Of a stretch of 64,000 nt of DNA, positions 45,445-54,648 are shown one piece after another. The DNA lies in NCBI GenBank assembly GCA_905215695.1, contig CAJMQN010000003.1:124001-188000 (forward strand), written 5' to 3'. The notes under the pieces were generated by a model. That model was not told the origin of the DNA, did no database searches, and saw nothing but the letters and a program-made list of their open reading frames with translations. The stretch comes from an uncultured bacterium (GTDB lineage: Bacteria > Bacillota > Clostridia > Christensenellales > HGM11417). Position numbers and translations under genes: made by a program. Each line of letters opens with the position of its first letter. Position 1 is the stretch's first letter.

Positions 45445-46977
45445 ATGTTAAAAAGGATGATGGTTATGTTGCTTGCGGGAATGACGCTGTTCGGTTGCGC
45501 GGCATGCGGCGGAGAAGAGGACCTTTCGGAGGGCGCGCCCTCCTATGCGGACAGTAAACTTGCGTTTCCGCTGTACGCCTATTCGGGACCGACGGACGGA
45601 ACCTACACAGAGAACGGAATTCGTTACGATACGGGTGTGGACCATCGGACGGAAGAACGCTATCGGGAATACGCGGACTGCGGATTCAATATCCTGCTCT
45701 TGCAGGGAAACGATCCCTATACGGGAGAAGCCTTCGAGACGAGTCAGACCAAGAAGAACATGGACAATGCGGCGGCGGCAGGGTTGAAGGTCATCGTGTT
45801 CGATTCCCGGTTGCATGCGCTTTCCGTTCAGGAATCCTCTTTGATTGCGACAGAGGAAACGCGGAGCGAAGCACGGATTGCCGCACGGACGCAGTTCGAG
45901 TCGCAGGACGCGCTCAACGGGTATGTTTCGGATTGCATGAAGGACTACGCAAACCATCCCGCGTTTTACGGGATTCAATTGAAGGACGAACCTTCGCACA
46001 CGATGTTTCAGGCGATGGGAGAGACCTATCGGGCGATCAAGGCAGCTGCGCCGAATGCTTTCGTTCAGTGCAATCTGCTTCCGATGATGGCGAATGCCTC
46101 GCTCCTGCCGAGGTATTCCGACCTCGGCACCGATCTTGAACAGCTTGAGACCTACTACCGCGCGTATCTGGAAAAGTTTTTGGACAAGAGCGGCGCAGAT
46201 TACCTTTTGTACGATTCTTACCCTATGCTTCAAAACGATGAAGGCACGAAAAGCATTGCTTCCCTGCATGTCCGCGGGCTTCAGCTCACGGCAGAGGTCG
46301 CCAAAGAGCGCGGGGTCAAGGTATATAACGTCGCGCAGACGGTTTCGCACGCCGCCGGCGGGAGACGTTCTACGCGCAAGTGCGGAAAGAGCGAGATGTA
46401 TTGGCAGACGAATCTTCTCATGGGAATGGGCGTCAAACAGATTTCCTACTTCACCTATTGGAGAAAGCAGGACAATTCTGCGGGCGAATACTTCTACGAC
46501 GATGCGAGCATCATGTCGCAGACCGGGCAGAAGAACGCGCTGTACGGCTATGTGCAGACCATCCACCGCGAAATGCAGAAACTTGCCCCGGTCATTCTCA
46601 ACTTTGACTGGCAGGCAACGTCCTATGCGGTCGGTACGCCTTTGGACTTTTCCATGAATTGGCTGAGCGGAGTGGAGAATCAAACGCTTGCCAAGGTTAC
46701 CCAACACACGGTGCGGCAGGGCGGCGTATCCCTCGTTTCCGAGCTGAAGGATTCCAAGAACGGACAGTACGGGTATATGATTCAAAATCTTCTCGACCCT
46801 GCCTGGGCGGAACTCGGAGGCAACACCGTTTCGGAAATCACGTTGAAATTCGACGATGCGTACAGCAAACTGGCGGTCTATGAAAAGGGTGAAGTCCGCT
46901 ATGTCGCGTTGTCTGCGGAGAACACCTATACCTGCAAGTTGGACGCGGGGTATGCGCAGTTCGTATTGCCCTATTGA
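45445..46977 (+). CDS. Lipoprotein with a TIM-barrel glycosidase-like domain
   Basis: A 510-residue exported lipoprotein (lipobox around LFGCAAC). The body looks like a GH-A-type barrel: DCGFNILLLQGNDPYTGE, GLKVIVFDS, HPAFYGIQLKDEPSHTMFQAM with an Asp-Glu-Pro at the end of a strand, DYLLYDSYPM and GVKQISYFTYWR. The Glu in KDEP is a candidate acid/base. No family name is certain; relatives occur as putative cellulase-like or GH42-like surface proteins. The ATG at 45445 (GGAG upstream) is preferred over an upstream TTG that overlaps the previous gene. Confidence 0.7.
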   Translation: MLKRMMVMLLAGMTLFGCAACGGEEDLSEGAPSYADSKLAFPLYAYSGPTDGTYTENGIRYDTGVDHRTEERYREYADCGFNILLLQGNDPYTGEAFETSQTKKNMDNAAAAGLKVIVFDSRLHALSVQESSLIATEETRSEARIAARTQFESQDALNGYVSDCMKDYANHPAFYGIQLKDEPSHTMFQAMGETYRAIKAAAPNAFVQCNLLPMMANASLLPRYSDLGTDLEQLETYYRAYLEKFLDKSGADYLLYDSYPMLQNDEGTKSIASLHVRGLQLTAEVAKERGVKVYNVAQTVSHAAGGRRSTRKCGKSEMYWQTNLLMGMGVKQISYFTYWRKQDNSAGEYFYDDASIMSQTGQKNALYGYVQTIHREMQKLAPVILNFDWQATSYAVGTPLDFSMNWLSGVENQTLAKVTQHTVRQGGVSLVSELKDSKNGQYGYMIQNLLDPAWAELGGNTVSEITLKFDDAYSKLAVYEKGEVRYVALSAENTYTCKLDAGYAQFVLPY

Positions 46978-46994
46978 GAGGAACAGGAGAGATA

Positions 46995-48395
46995 ATGGTT
47001 ATTACTGACAATCGGGCTAACGAAGTGAAGATAGCCTATATCGGAGGGGGATCCCGCGGCTGGGCTTGGGGACTGATGAGCGACCTTGCGGAAGAAAAAT
47101 CGTTGTCCGGAGAAATATATCTCTACGACATCGACGCGGAAGCGGCAAGGCACAACGAGATAATCGGAAATAAAATTCCCGAATATTATCCCGACTGCGC
47201 AAGGTGGAAATACCGGCAGGTGCCGACGCTCGAAGACGCGCTGAAAAACGCGGACTTTGTGATTGTTTCCATTCTTCCCGGAACGTTTGAAGAGATGGGA
47301 TATGATTTGGAACTTCCCCAAAAATACGGAATTTTACAGCCGGTGGGAGATTCAACGGGGCTGGGGGGGATTGTCCGTTCGCTTCGGACGATCCCGATGT
47401 TCCGTGAAATCGCGTTGGCGGTGGAAAAATTCTGTCCCGAAGCCTATGTTATCAACTATACCAATCCGATGACGGTATGTATCAAGACGCTTTACGAGGT
47501 ATTCCCGAATATTCGCGCCGTGGGTTGCTGTCATGAAGTGTTCGGAACACAGAAACTTTTGGCGCAGGCTTACGAGAAATATACCGGAACGGAAATCGAC
47601 TACGAAGAGGTCGAAGTAGAGGTTTCGGGCGTGAATCACTTTACTTGGCTGACCCGCGCATTCTACAAAAACGAGGATCTGATGCCCTATTATCGAAGGC
47701 TTGCCGCGGAGTATGCCGCGACAGGTTATGAAAAGGGCAAGGACGACAACTGGATGAACAGCGTGTTCGACTGCGCGCATCGCGTTAAATTCGAACTGTT
47801 TAACCGATTCGGTTCGATTGCCGCGGCGGGGGACCGACATTTGGCGGAATTCTGCCCGCGGCAGTGGTTCCTGCTGAACGACGGTCAGATACGGGACTGG
47901 AAATTTTCGACGACTTCGGTGGAATGGCGTAAAAAAGACCTGACAGAGCGTCTGAAAAAATCCGAAGAGTTGATGAGCGGAGTCCGTCCCTTTGAAATCA
48001 AGGAAACAGGCGAAGTCGGCGTGCGCATGATAAAGAGTCTCTGCGGAATCGACGCCTTCCGAACCAACGTCAATATGGTCAACAAGGGGCAGCTCCCCTG
48101 TGCGAAAAAGGGGGCTGTGGTGGAGACAAACGCGTATTTTTCGGGAATCGGAATGGAACCGATCGTTTCCGTGTCCGAACTTCCCCCGGCAGTGACCGCA
48201 ATGGTGAATCGTGTCATCGACATACAGGAAATGGTCGTAGCCGCCGGACTCCGCGGAGATCGTCGGCTTGCGTTTCAGGCGTTCTGTCTGGATCCCATGA
48301 ACACGCTCACATTGGAACAGTCCGAGACTCTCTTCAACGAGATGATCGACCGGACAAAAAAATATCTTCCGAAATCGTTTTGGGAAAAAATATGA
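46995..48395 (+). CDS. GH4 family glycosidase (alpha-galactosidase / alpha-galacturonidase type)
   Basis: A 466-residue NAD- and Mn-dependent glycosidase. The Rossmann start is KIAYIGGGSRGWAWGLMSDL, followed by SILPGTFEEMGYDLELP, GLGGIVRSLRTIP, NYTNPMTVC, the metal ligands in GCCHEVFG, and VNHFTWL. GH4 enzymes work in the cytosol by oxidation-elimination at C3. The start at 46995 has CAGGAG upstream; earlier TTG starts are disfavoured. It overlaps the next gene by ATGA, so imported sugar is processed by both. Confidence 0.9.
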   Translation: MVITDNRANEVKIAYIGGGSRGWAWGLMSDLAEEKSLSGEIYLYDIDAEAARHNEIIGNKIPEYYPDCARWKYRQVPTLEDALKNADFVIVSILPGTFEEMGYDLELPQKYGILQPVGDSTGLGGIVRSLRTIPMFREIALAVEKFCPEAYVINYTNPMTVCIKTLYEVFPNIRAVGCCHEVFGTQKLLAQAYEKYTGTEIDYEEVEVEVSGVNHFTWLTRAFYKNEDLMPYYRRLAAEYAATGYEKGKDDNWMNSVFDCAHRVKFELFNRFGSIAAAGDRHLAEFCPRQWFLLNDGQIRDWKFSTTSVEWRKKDLTERLKKSEELMSGVRPFEIKETGEVGVRMIKSLCGIDAFRTNVNMVNKGQLPCAKKGAVVETNAYFSGIGMEPIVSVSELPPAVTAMVNRVIDIQEMVVAAGLRGDRRLAFQAFCLDPMNTLTLEQSETLFNEMIDRTKKYLPKSFWEKI

Positions 48396-50068
48396 TTGAT
48401 ACGAGAAAACGGGAATTTCTGCTTCCGGTTCGGATTCTGCTCTCCGAAGGAATGGAAGGTGCGGAAAATCTCTTAAAAAACAATCCCGAACAGATCTATT
48501 TTTGGCATGAAAATTTTGCGTATGCCAAAAAAGGCAGCCGTATTTTGCTGGACTTCGGTCGCGAACTGCACGGAGGGATTCGGATTCTGACGCGGGAAGG
48601 GTCCTATCGCAATGCGGAATCGAGTGTGCGGATTCGGTTCGGAGAATCTGTGGGGGAAGCGCTCAGTGAACTTGACGAGAACAACGCGACCAACCATCAC
48701 AGTTCCCGCGACATGACGGTGCACATTCCGCCGCTTTCGGATTTGGAATTCGGTCAGACAGGTTTCCGGTTTGTCTGTATCGACTTTTTGTCCGAAGAAC
48801 CGTTTTCGCTGGCTGCAATCTACGCGGTCTATGTTCACCGCGGACTGGAGCGCATCGGAAGTTTTGTCTGCAACGACGAGTTGGTAAACCGGATCTATCA
48901 AACTGCCTGCGATACGGTCTATCTCAATATGCAGAACCGACTGTGGGACGGCATCAAACGGGATCGTCTTGTGTGGATTGGGGACATGCACCCCGAGGTC
49001 AAGTCCATTCTGTACGCTTTCGGAGACGATATCTGTATTCGGCAGGCGCTCGACGAATCCGCTCGTCACAATCCTCTGCCCGCATGGATGTCCACCATTC
49101 CGACCTATTCCATGTGGTGGATCCGCATTCTCTGCGACTATTGGAAGTTTACGGCAAAGGATGAATTTTTCCTTGCACAGCTTTCGTATTTGGAGGGCGT
49201 GCTGAACCAATTCGACCGCTGTATCTTCGAGGACGGAAGCATCGACTATTGGAAGGACTCTCCCGTAAATGCGACGCATGGCTATTTTTTGGATTGGGAA
49301 TCCAGCGAGAGTCCGGAAAATGTCGCGGGCAACGCTTACCTTTACCAGTGGTGTCTGACGGAATGCGTCAAGACAATCGAACTGCTCGGAATCGGGCATT
49401 CCGAACGGAAACCTGAATTGGACAGGCTTTGCGCGCTCTGCCGGAGATTGATGGAAAAGCTGTCCAAAAAGAAATATCTGCCAGAGGAAAAGAAACAGGT
49501 CCTTGCATTTGGCTACCTGTCGAAACAATTGGAGGCGGAATATGTCGCGCCCAAACTTGTCCGAGGCGGTGCGGAAGGCTATTCAACCTTTATGAGTTCG
49601 TACATTCTGCGGGCGACAGCGGAAAGCGCGGGTTGCGCATATGCGCTTGACGCCATGCGTGAATTTTACGGCGGTATGCTGTCCCGGGGCGCGACAAGTT
49701 TTTGGGAGAGCTTTGACGTAAGCTGGCTGCGGGGAAGCGGGCGTATCGACGAAATGCCGAGACCGGACGAGAAAGATATTCATTCCTCTTTCGGAAAATA
49801 TTGTTACAAGGGCTATCGGCTGAGTCTTTGTCACGGCTGGGCGAGCGGTCCCGTATCCTTTCTGAACGAGCAAATTTTTGGAATCAAAATTGAAGAACCG
49901 GGATGTCGAAAAATTGTCTTATCTCCCGATCTTGGGAATCTGACGTTTGCGGAAGGCAGTCTGCCGACTCCCTACGGAACCGTGAAAGTGACGTGCAGCA
50001 AAACGCAAAACGGAATCCGGACAGAATATGACGCGCCCAAAGAAGTAAACGTGAAAATATCGAAATAA
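48392..50068 (+). CDS. GH78-like alpha-L-rhamnosidase family protein
   Basis: A 558-residue protein of the six-hairpin (alpha/alpha)6 class. The N-terminal beta-sandwich (SRILLDFGRELHGGIRIL, FGQTGFRFVCIDFLSEEPF) leads to NDELVNRIYQTACDTVYLNMQNRLWDGIKRDRLVWIGDMHPE, which resembles the rhamnosidase catalytic region with its acidic residues. It lacks a signal peptide and is shorter than multi-domain GH78 enzymes. With the GH4 enzyme it suggests use of rhamnose- and uronic-acid-containing plant material such as pectin side chains. The ATGA overlap fixes the start. Confidence 0.82.
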   Translation: MIDTRKREFLLPVRILLSEGMEGAENLLKNNPEQIYFWHENFAYAKKGSRILLDFGRELHGGIRILTREGSYRNAESSVRIRFGESVGEALSELDENNATNHHSSRDMTVHIPPLSDLEFGQTGFRFVCIDFLSEEPFSLAAIYAVYVHRGLERIGSFVCNDELVNRIYQTACDTVYLNMQNRLWDGIKRDRLVWIGDMHPEVKSILYAFGDDICIRQALDESARHNPLPAWMSTIPTYSMWWIRILCDYWKFTAKDEFFLAQLSYLEGVLNQFDRCIFEDGSIDYWKDSPVNATHGYFLDWESSESPENVAGNAYLYQWCLTECVKTIELLGIGHSERKPELDRLCALCRRLMEKLSKKKYLPEEKKQVLAFGYLSKQLEAEYVAPKLVRGGAEGYSTFMSSYILRATAESAGCAYALDAMREFYGGMLSRGATSFWESFDVSWLRGSGRIDEMPRPDEKDIHSSFGKYCYKGYRLSLCHGWASGPVSFLNEQIFGIKIEEPGCRKIVLSPDLGNLTFAEGSLPTPYGTVKVTCSKTQNGIRTEYDAPKEVNVKISK

Positions 50069-50109
50069 ATAAATCATCCCGCTTTCGTACGAAAGCGGGA
50101 TGATTTATT
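50068..50109. terminator. Bidirectional 19-bp perfect hairpin terminator
   Basis: Arms 50068-50086 and 50091-50109 pair perfectly around a GTAC loop. The structure covers the stop codons of both convergent genes. Confidence 0.9.
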
Positions 50110-50992
50110 AGGAAAGGATTTCCCGTAGATTCGCGATAAATATTTCCGCGGCGCGGGGGAATACCTGATATTTTTTCCAGGCGACGTCGAGATGGGATTC
50201 GAGCCGAGGGGAGAGCGGGCGGAAACACAGCTCGCTGTCGCCGCTGGTATTGATCAGGCGGTCGAGTCCGACGGCGACCCCCAATCCCTCTTTGACCAAT
50301 AGGGAGGCGTTATAGATCAGATTGTAGGTCGCGACAATATTCGGCGCTACTTCAATCTGCTGAAACCAATTTGTCAGGATATGCCCGCGGTTTTCGGCTG
50401 CCTGCCGGGAGAAGATGATGGGACGTCCCCGCAAGTCCTCAACGGTAACGGCTGTTTTTTGGGCAAGCGGGCAGTCCTTTCTCATCAGTATTCCCCAAAC
50501 GTCGGTCATGGGCAAACGGATGTAGTCATACCTTGACAGATCGTCGTAATTGATGAGCACGCCGAAATCGAAGAGCCCCTTGTCAAGACGTTCGGTCACC
50601 ACCCCGGCGTCACCGCTGAAAAAATGAAATTTAATTTTAGGAAACAATTCCTGCGTACGTTTTGCCGCCTTCGCGATCAGGCACATGGCATGGGATTCTC
50701 CGCACCCGATATGAATGTCTCCGCTTATATCTCCGTCGCAGCCCGCAAGGTCGGCTTCCGTCTTGTCATAGAGGTCAATAATCTCTTCCGCGCGTTTCCG
50801 GAGCAGCGTACCCGCTTCCGTGAGCGCAATTTTTCTGTTGCCGCGAAGAAAGAGAGGTTTGCCGATTTCCTTCTCCAAATTCTGCATCTGTCTCGAAAGG
50901 TTGGGCTGTGTCGTATGCACAAACTCCGCAGCTTTGGAGATATTTTCCTCCCGCGCCACCGCAAGAAAGTATCGCAATACCCGGATTTCCAT
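50108..50992 (-). CDS. LysR-family transcriptional regulator
   Basis: A 294-residue regulator. The N-terminal winged HTH (MEIRVLRYFLAVAREENISKAAEFVHTTQPNLSRQMQNLEKEIGKPLF) is canonical, and the C-terminal part is a periplasmic-binding-like sensor domain. Its ATG comes one base after the DUF4037 stop, so it is the third gene of a TPR-DUF4037-LysR operon rather than being divergent from a target as most LysR genes are. Confidence 0.92.
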   Translation of the reverse strand: MEIRVLRYFLAVAREENISKAAEFVHTTQPNLSRQMQNLEKEIGKPLFLRGNRKIALTEAGTLLRKRAEEIIDLYDKTEADLAGCDGDISGDIHIGCGESHAMCLIAKAAKRTQELFPKIKFHFFSGDAGVVTERLDKGLFDFGVLINYDDLSRYDYIRLPMTDVWGILMRKDCPLAQKTAVTVEDLRGRPIIFSRQAAENRGHILTNWFQQIEVAPNIVATYNLIYNASLLVKEGLGVAVGLDRLINTSGDSELCFRPLSPRLESHLDVAWKKYQVFPRAAEIFIANLREILS

Positions 50993-50993
50993 A

Positions 50994-51932
50994 TTAAACG
51001 CCTTCCATGATATGCATATTTCGGATTTCGGAATCCCGAATGGAATCCATGACGGAGTAGGCGTGTGTCTCGAGGTTGTTGCAGGTCGCGCGCGAAAGTC
51101 CCTGCGCCTTAAGTTCTGCGATCAATTGTTCCGCAATTTCCTCGATGCGTTCCTGTTTTTCTCCTGCCTCCGCGGGGGAGTTCCCCGTCTCTGTGAGCCT
51201 GACGAAGGAGGACTCGAGACCGGCGAGCAAGGGAAGTTCCCGCATGCCCCGATACGCCCATTTATAGAAAGGTTCGTATCTGTTGTTGAGTAGATAGACT
51301 GCGGAAAGGGCATTTTTGACAAACTCGAATATCGCAAGCTGTGCCGCGCCCCTCTCTCCCCGGGCAACGCACCTTGCGTAATTGTACTGTCCCGCCTGCG
51401 CCATGAGAACGGTGCGGGCGGCGAGTTTCTTTTTTCGCACGTCCTCGGGGAATCCCTTGAGCAGGATTTCCCGCACCTCTGAAAATTTCCCCAAAGGGTC
51501 TTGGAAAACTTCGCCGTTGCATGCGGCGGCAAGCGCGCTTTCGGGAAGGTACAGCCACTGTTCCGCGCACTCCGGCGCGCCCGGCGTTCCGAGGAATCTG
51601 CGGTAAAAGTCCTCGATTATCAGCACGCCGTGCCTTCCGCCGCCCACGGGGGAGACCCGCTGTCTGCGCAGTCCCATAAATTCCTTGGGGAGTTTCGCGT
51701 AGGCGCGTTCCAGCCGAAAACCGAATTTCCGCTCGTCCTCTTCGGTAATCCACAGGCAGAACGCGGGTTCAAAATCGTGGTCTTTGGAGACCTCGTCGTC
51801 GTATCCGAAACATTCGGAGCCCTCGCCGACAAGTCCGGCGGCGATTCGGTCTGCGCAGTCTCCGAACTGCTCTTTGAGCATATCCTTTCCGAAGGTTTCA
51901 AAATACGCTTTCGCAATCTCAAGCCCGCGCAT
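50994..51932 (-). CDS. DUF4037 protein (nucleotidyltransferase-like)
   Basis: A 312-residue protein of the DUF4037 type. The beginning (RGLEIAKAYFETFGKDMLKEQFGDCADRIAAGLVGEGSECFGYDDEVSKDHDFEPAFCLWI) has a GSE...DxEVSxDHD pattern like the GS-DxD site of minimal nucleotidyltransferases. A helical substrate domain follows (ARTVLMAQAGQYNYARC). Function is unknown. The start at 51932 has GGAGG seven bases upstream and overlaps the TPR gene by 14 bp. Confidence 0.85.
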   Translation of the reverse strand: MRGLEIAKAYFETFGKDMLKEQFGDCADRIAAGLVGEGSECFGYDDEVSKDHDFEPAFCLWITEEDERKFGFRLERAYAKLPKEFMGLRRQRVSPVGGGRHGVLIIEDFYRRFLGTPGAPECAEQWLYLPESALAAACNGEVFQDPLGKFSEVREILLKGFPEDVRKKKLAARTVLMAQAGQYNYARCVARGERGAAQLAIFEFVKNALSAVYLLNNRYEPFYKWAYRGMRELPLLAGLESSFVRLTETGNSPAEAGEKQERIEEIAEQLIAELKAQGLSRATCNNLETHAYSVMDSIRDSEIRNMHIMEGV

Positions 51933-52749
51933 AGAGTTCCTCCGCGCGTTTTTTGAGTTCCCGGTCTGCGAGAAAGTACCCGAAATATCCAAATGAGGGC
52001 GCGCACTTGCTGCACACGAAGGCATAGTAACCGTTTCTCGGCAGGCTCTCGGTATCGAGAAGGGCGAGCGCGCGGTTCATACATTCGTCGATTTTCGTCT
52101 CCGGCTCCTCGAGCCAATCCTCGTAGAGGTGCGCGAGATTGACGTAGGTGACCGCCATATCCGTCTCTCCGTGTTCGATATTCCCCATAATCTCGAGCGC
52201 CTGAAAAAAGCACTTTTCCGAGTCCTCGAAGTTTCCGAGGTCGTGCAGGGCGAGCGCCCTGTTGTTGTACAGTCCGCCAAACCTTGCGTCCTCGGGGGAG
52301 AGCCGTGCGCGGTAGATTTTCTCCGTCCGCTCATAGAGCGGCAGCGCGCGTTCGGCTTGTCCGAACGCCTTGAGCGTCGTCGCCGCGTTCAGGAGTATGG
52401 TCGCGCCCGAGACGGAATCTCCGAGCCCGAGTTCCTCGAGGAGAGAAAGCCCGCGTTCCACACAGACAAGCGCGTTTTCGCGCTCTCCGGTTTTGCGGTA
52501 AAAGCCGATGAGTTCGCTCGTCATGGCAAGTTCCCCGCGCCGGTCTTTGAGCGCGACAGCCTCTCCCTGCCAATACTTGAGCAGCCGTCCCGCCTCTGAC
52601 ATATCGTTTTTGTCAAAGAGCTTGTCCAACTTTTCGATGACTCGCTCCACGGGGATATGTCCCTCGGGAGAATCCTTTTCGGGATAGTAAAATTCTTTGC
52701 CGCCGCAGACCGCGCAGGACGGCTCTTTATAATCAAAGGGATCGAGCAT
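51919..52749 (-). CDS. TPR-repeat protein with an N-terminal CxxC
   Basis: A 276-residue protein. PSCAVCGGKEFYYPEK at the N-terminus is a possible zinc knuckle. At least four TPR motifs follow (ENALVCVERGLSLLEELGLGD, ERALPLYERTEKIYRARLSP, EDSEKCFFQALEIMGNIEHG, and one more). TPR proteins mediate protein contacts. Proteins of this kind commonly precede DUF4037 genes in Firmicutes, which suggests they work as a pair. A TTGAAA-17-TATAAT promoter and GGAGG fix the start. Confidence 0.8.
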   Translation of the reverse strand: MLDPFDYKEPSCAVCGGKEFYYPEKDSPEGHIPVERVIEKLDKLFDKNDMSEAGRLLKYWQGEAVALKDRRGELAMTSELIGFYRKTGERENALVCVERGLSLLEELGLGDSVSGATILLNAATTLKAFGQAERALPLYERTEKIYRARLSPEDARFGGLYNNRALALHDLGNFEDSEKCFFQALEIMGNIEHGETDMAVTYVNLAHLYEDWLEEPETKIDECMNRALALLDTESLPRNGYYAFVCSKCAPSFGYFGYFLADRELKKRAEELYARA

Positions 52750-52769
52750 AAAAACCTCCATACCTTTTT

Positions 52770-52798
52770 ATTATACCATTTCTCATCTTCGGTTTCAA
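52770..52798 (-). promoter_or_regulatory. SigA promoter of the TPR-DUF4037-LysR operon
   Basis: On the minus strand TTGAAA (52798-52793), 17 bp, TATAAT (52775-52770). A terminator-like stem (52802-52812 / 52828-52838) with a minus-strand TTTTT tail lies directly upstream. Confidence 0.78.
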
Positions 52799-52939
52799 GC
52801 AAAAATCCAACGCCCGCTCGCAAGCGTCGTTGGATTTTATCATATACTATGAAAAAGTACACCTTGATGTACATTCTATTTTATTCCATTTTATGCAACA
52901 ATTTTACCATAATGTGGCAATTTTTGGCAAGTGTTTTTT

Positions 52940-52998
52940 GTTCGGAAAAGTGTACCTTTCCGAACGGTTTCAGACGCCGTTTCCCCGATGAGCGGCGT
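52940..52998 (+). promoter_or_regulatory. Two-hairpin 5' leader of the TasA-like operon
   Basis: Stem 1: GTTCGGAAA / TTTCCGAAC (52940-52948 / 52957-52965). Stem 2: ACGCCG / CGGCGT (52974-52979 / 52993-52998) followed by TTTTGG. The GTGGAGG ribosome site comes about 20 nt later. The rest of the 281-bp gap holds no gene that I can support. Confidence 0.55.
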
Positions 52999-53030
52999 TT
53001 TGGAATAAAAACAAATTGTGGAGGATTGCT

Positions 53031-53573
53031 ATGAAAAGGAATATCAGAATCGCATCGACGATCACGACGATGCTGCTCGTTGTCGCAATCATGTGCGTGG
53101 GAATCTTCGCCGCGACGCAGATCAGTGTCACGGGAAACGGCACGCTGACCTTCAGCGCCCAAGACGTTTACGCGACGGTGACCGTTGACAATCAGGAGGC
53201 GGGGGAAGGCGTGACAGAGGGCGTCAGAACTTGGACGTTCGACAAGGACACCGCTCCCGGCGAATCGGCAACCGAGTCATTGACCTTTTCGCCGATTTCC
53301 GTTGACCCGACGACCCGCACCGCGACGGTAAAGGTGACGGTGAAAAACGATTTCTCGGCGGACAGCGGCATCGGCATTTCCGCGGCGCTTTCCGTGACTT
53401 CGAATGACACGGAACTCGTGACGGTCTCGGGCGCGGAGACGGCGACCGTTGCGCAAGGGGCGACGAAGGAATTTACGGTGACGTTCACGCTGACGGACAA
53501 GGCGGTCGAAGCGGGGCTTGGAGAGGGTGTGACCTTTGCTTTTTCGCTGACGCTGACAAGGGCGGCGGCGTAA
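53031..53573 (+). CDS. TasA/CalY-like secreted fibre-type protein
   Basis: A 180-residue secreted protein. The signal peptide (MKRNIRIASTITTMLLVVAIMCVGIFA) is followed by TQISVTGNGTLTFSAQDVYATVTV, the start usual for TasA/camelysin-type proteins, and a Thr/Val-rich beta-sandwich (VSVDPTTRTATVKVTVKNDFSA) up to the end. In Bacillus such proteins form extracellular fibres and need the SipW peptidase, and a SipW-like gene follows by 7 bp. No repeats are present and no metallopeptidase site is visible. GGAGG precedes the ATG. Confidence 0.75.
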   Translation: MKRNIRIASTITTMLLVVAIMCVGIFAATQISVTGNGTLTFSAQDVYATVTVDNQEAGEGVTEGVRTWTFDKDTAPGESATESLTFSPISVDPTTRTATVKVTVKNDFSADSGIGISAALSVTSNDTELVTVSGAETATVAQGATKEFTVTFTLTDKAVEAGLGEGVTFAFSLTLTRAAA

Positions 53574-53580
53574 TCCCCAT

Positions 53581-54648
53581 ATGAAGGAAGAGCGGAGCAG
53601 AGTCAAACGGGCGCTCGGCGTCGCGGGGGACGCGGTCTTTGCGCTCGTGCTGCTCTTCTGTATCTGCGCTGCGGCGGTGCTTCTCTGCCTGCGCGGTGAG
53701 GGACTCGCCGGGGCAAAGCTCGGGATTGTGCAGTCTCGGAGCATGGAACCCGGCTTACGTGTCGGGGACGTCGTGCGCGTCCTTCGGGAGGGCGAGTATG
53801 CGCGCGGGCAAATCATCGTGTTTTACCGCGCGACGGATCTCTATGCGGGCGCGGCGGACGCTGCCGACCTCGGCAGCCGTCCCGTTTGGATTCATGAAAT
53901 TATCGAGCGCAAAACATTGCCCGACGGTCGCATCGGCTATCTCACAAAGGGGAGCGCGAACGCGTCCGACGACGGCGCGTACGTGCCGCAGGATTTTGTG
54001 CTCGGCAGAGCCCTTCCGCTCTCTCCTTTTTGGAGCCGCGCTGTCGGTTTTGTCTCGTCGGTGAAGGGGATTGTTCTGCTCGTCCTCCTGCCCTGCGCGG
54101 TCATGCTCGTACTTCTGTCTCGGGAGCTTGTGTGTATTCTGCTCGAACCGCCCGAGCGGACGTTTTACAGGAAATCCTTTACCGCCCGCTTGATTCTTGC
54201 GCCGACCGAGGTCAAGTCACGCTATCTCGCGGTCAAAAACGAATTGCTGTCCTATCGGGACTGCCGTGCGCGCACGAGTTGGAAGGCGGAGAGCTTTCGC
54301 GTGCGCGGCAAACCCTTTGCAAAACTAGATATCAGGGGCAGAACGCTCAAACTCTGCCTTGCGCTCCCGCCCGAACAGGCGGCGGAACGCAAGTACGGAA
54401 TAGAGGACGGCTCCGCCCGTGCCGCGTTCCGCGATTTTCCGAGTATCATGCGGATACGGAGCGCCCGAGCGGTCAACTATGCGAAACAGCTGATTACCCT
54501 CGCCGCCCTCTTTCATGGCTTTGAGCGGTCGGAAAATCCTGCGCCCGCCCTCCTTCCTCCCGAGATGACGAGACGGCAGATGCTCCGCGCGGGTCTGCTC
54601 AGGCGGACAACGATGCGGAGACCCTTTCCCTCAAAGGAGCCGAGATGA
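53581..54648 (+). CDS. SipW-like (ER-type S26B) signal peptidase I
   Basis: A 355-residue membrane peptidase. After the first helix (AVFALVLLFCICAAAVLLCL) the catalytic Ser is in QSRSMEPGLRVGDVV. RPVWIHEIIERK supplies a His where bacterial type I enzymes have Lys, which is the mark of the archaeal/ER-type group. A second helix (GIVLLVLLPCAVMLVLLS) is followed by an unusually long cytoplasmic tail of about 170 residues that I do not recognise. It should process the upstream TasA-like protein, and perhaps the next gene's product. Confidence 0.82.
   Translation: MKEERSRVKRALGVAGDAVFALVLLFCICAAAVLLCLRGEGLAGAKLGIVQSRSMEPGLRVGDVVRVLREGEYARGQIIVFYRATDLYAGAADAADLGSRPVWIHEIIERKTLPDGRIGYLTKGSANASDDGAYVPQDFVLGRALPLSPFWSRAVGFVSSVKGIVLLVLLPCAVMLVLLSRELVCILLEPPERTFYRKSFTARLILAPTEVKSRYLAVKNELLSYRDCRARTSWKAESFRVRGKPFAKLDIRGRTLKLCLALPPEQAAERKYGIEDGSARAAFRDFPSIMRIRSARAVNYAKQLITLAALFHGFERSENPAPALLPPEMTRRQMLRAGLLRRTTMRRPFPSKEPR

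Noticed and set aside
53031..53573. Camelysin metallopeptidase
   Set aside because: The fold is similar, but no HExxH or other zinc site is present, so a fibre role is more likely than a protease.
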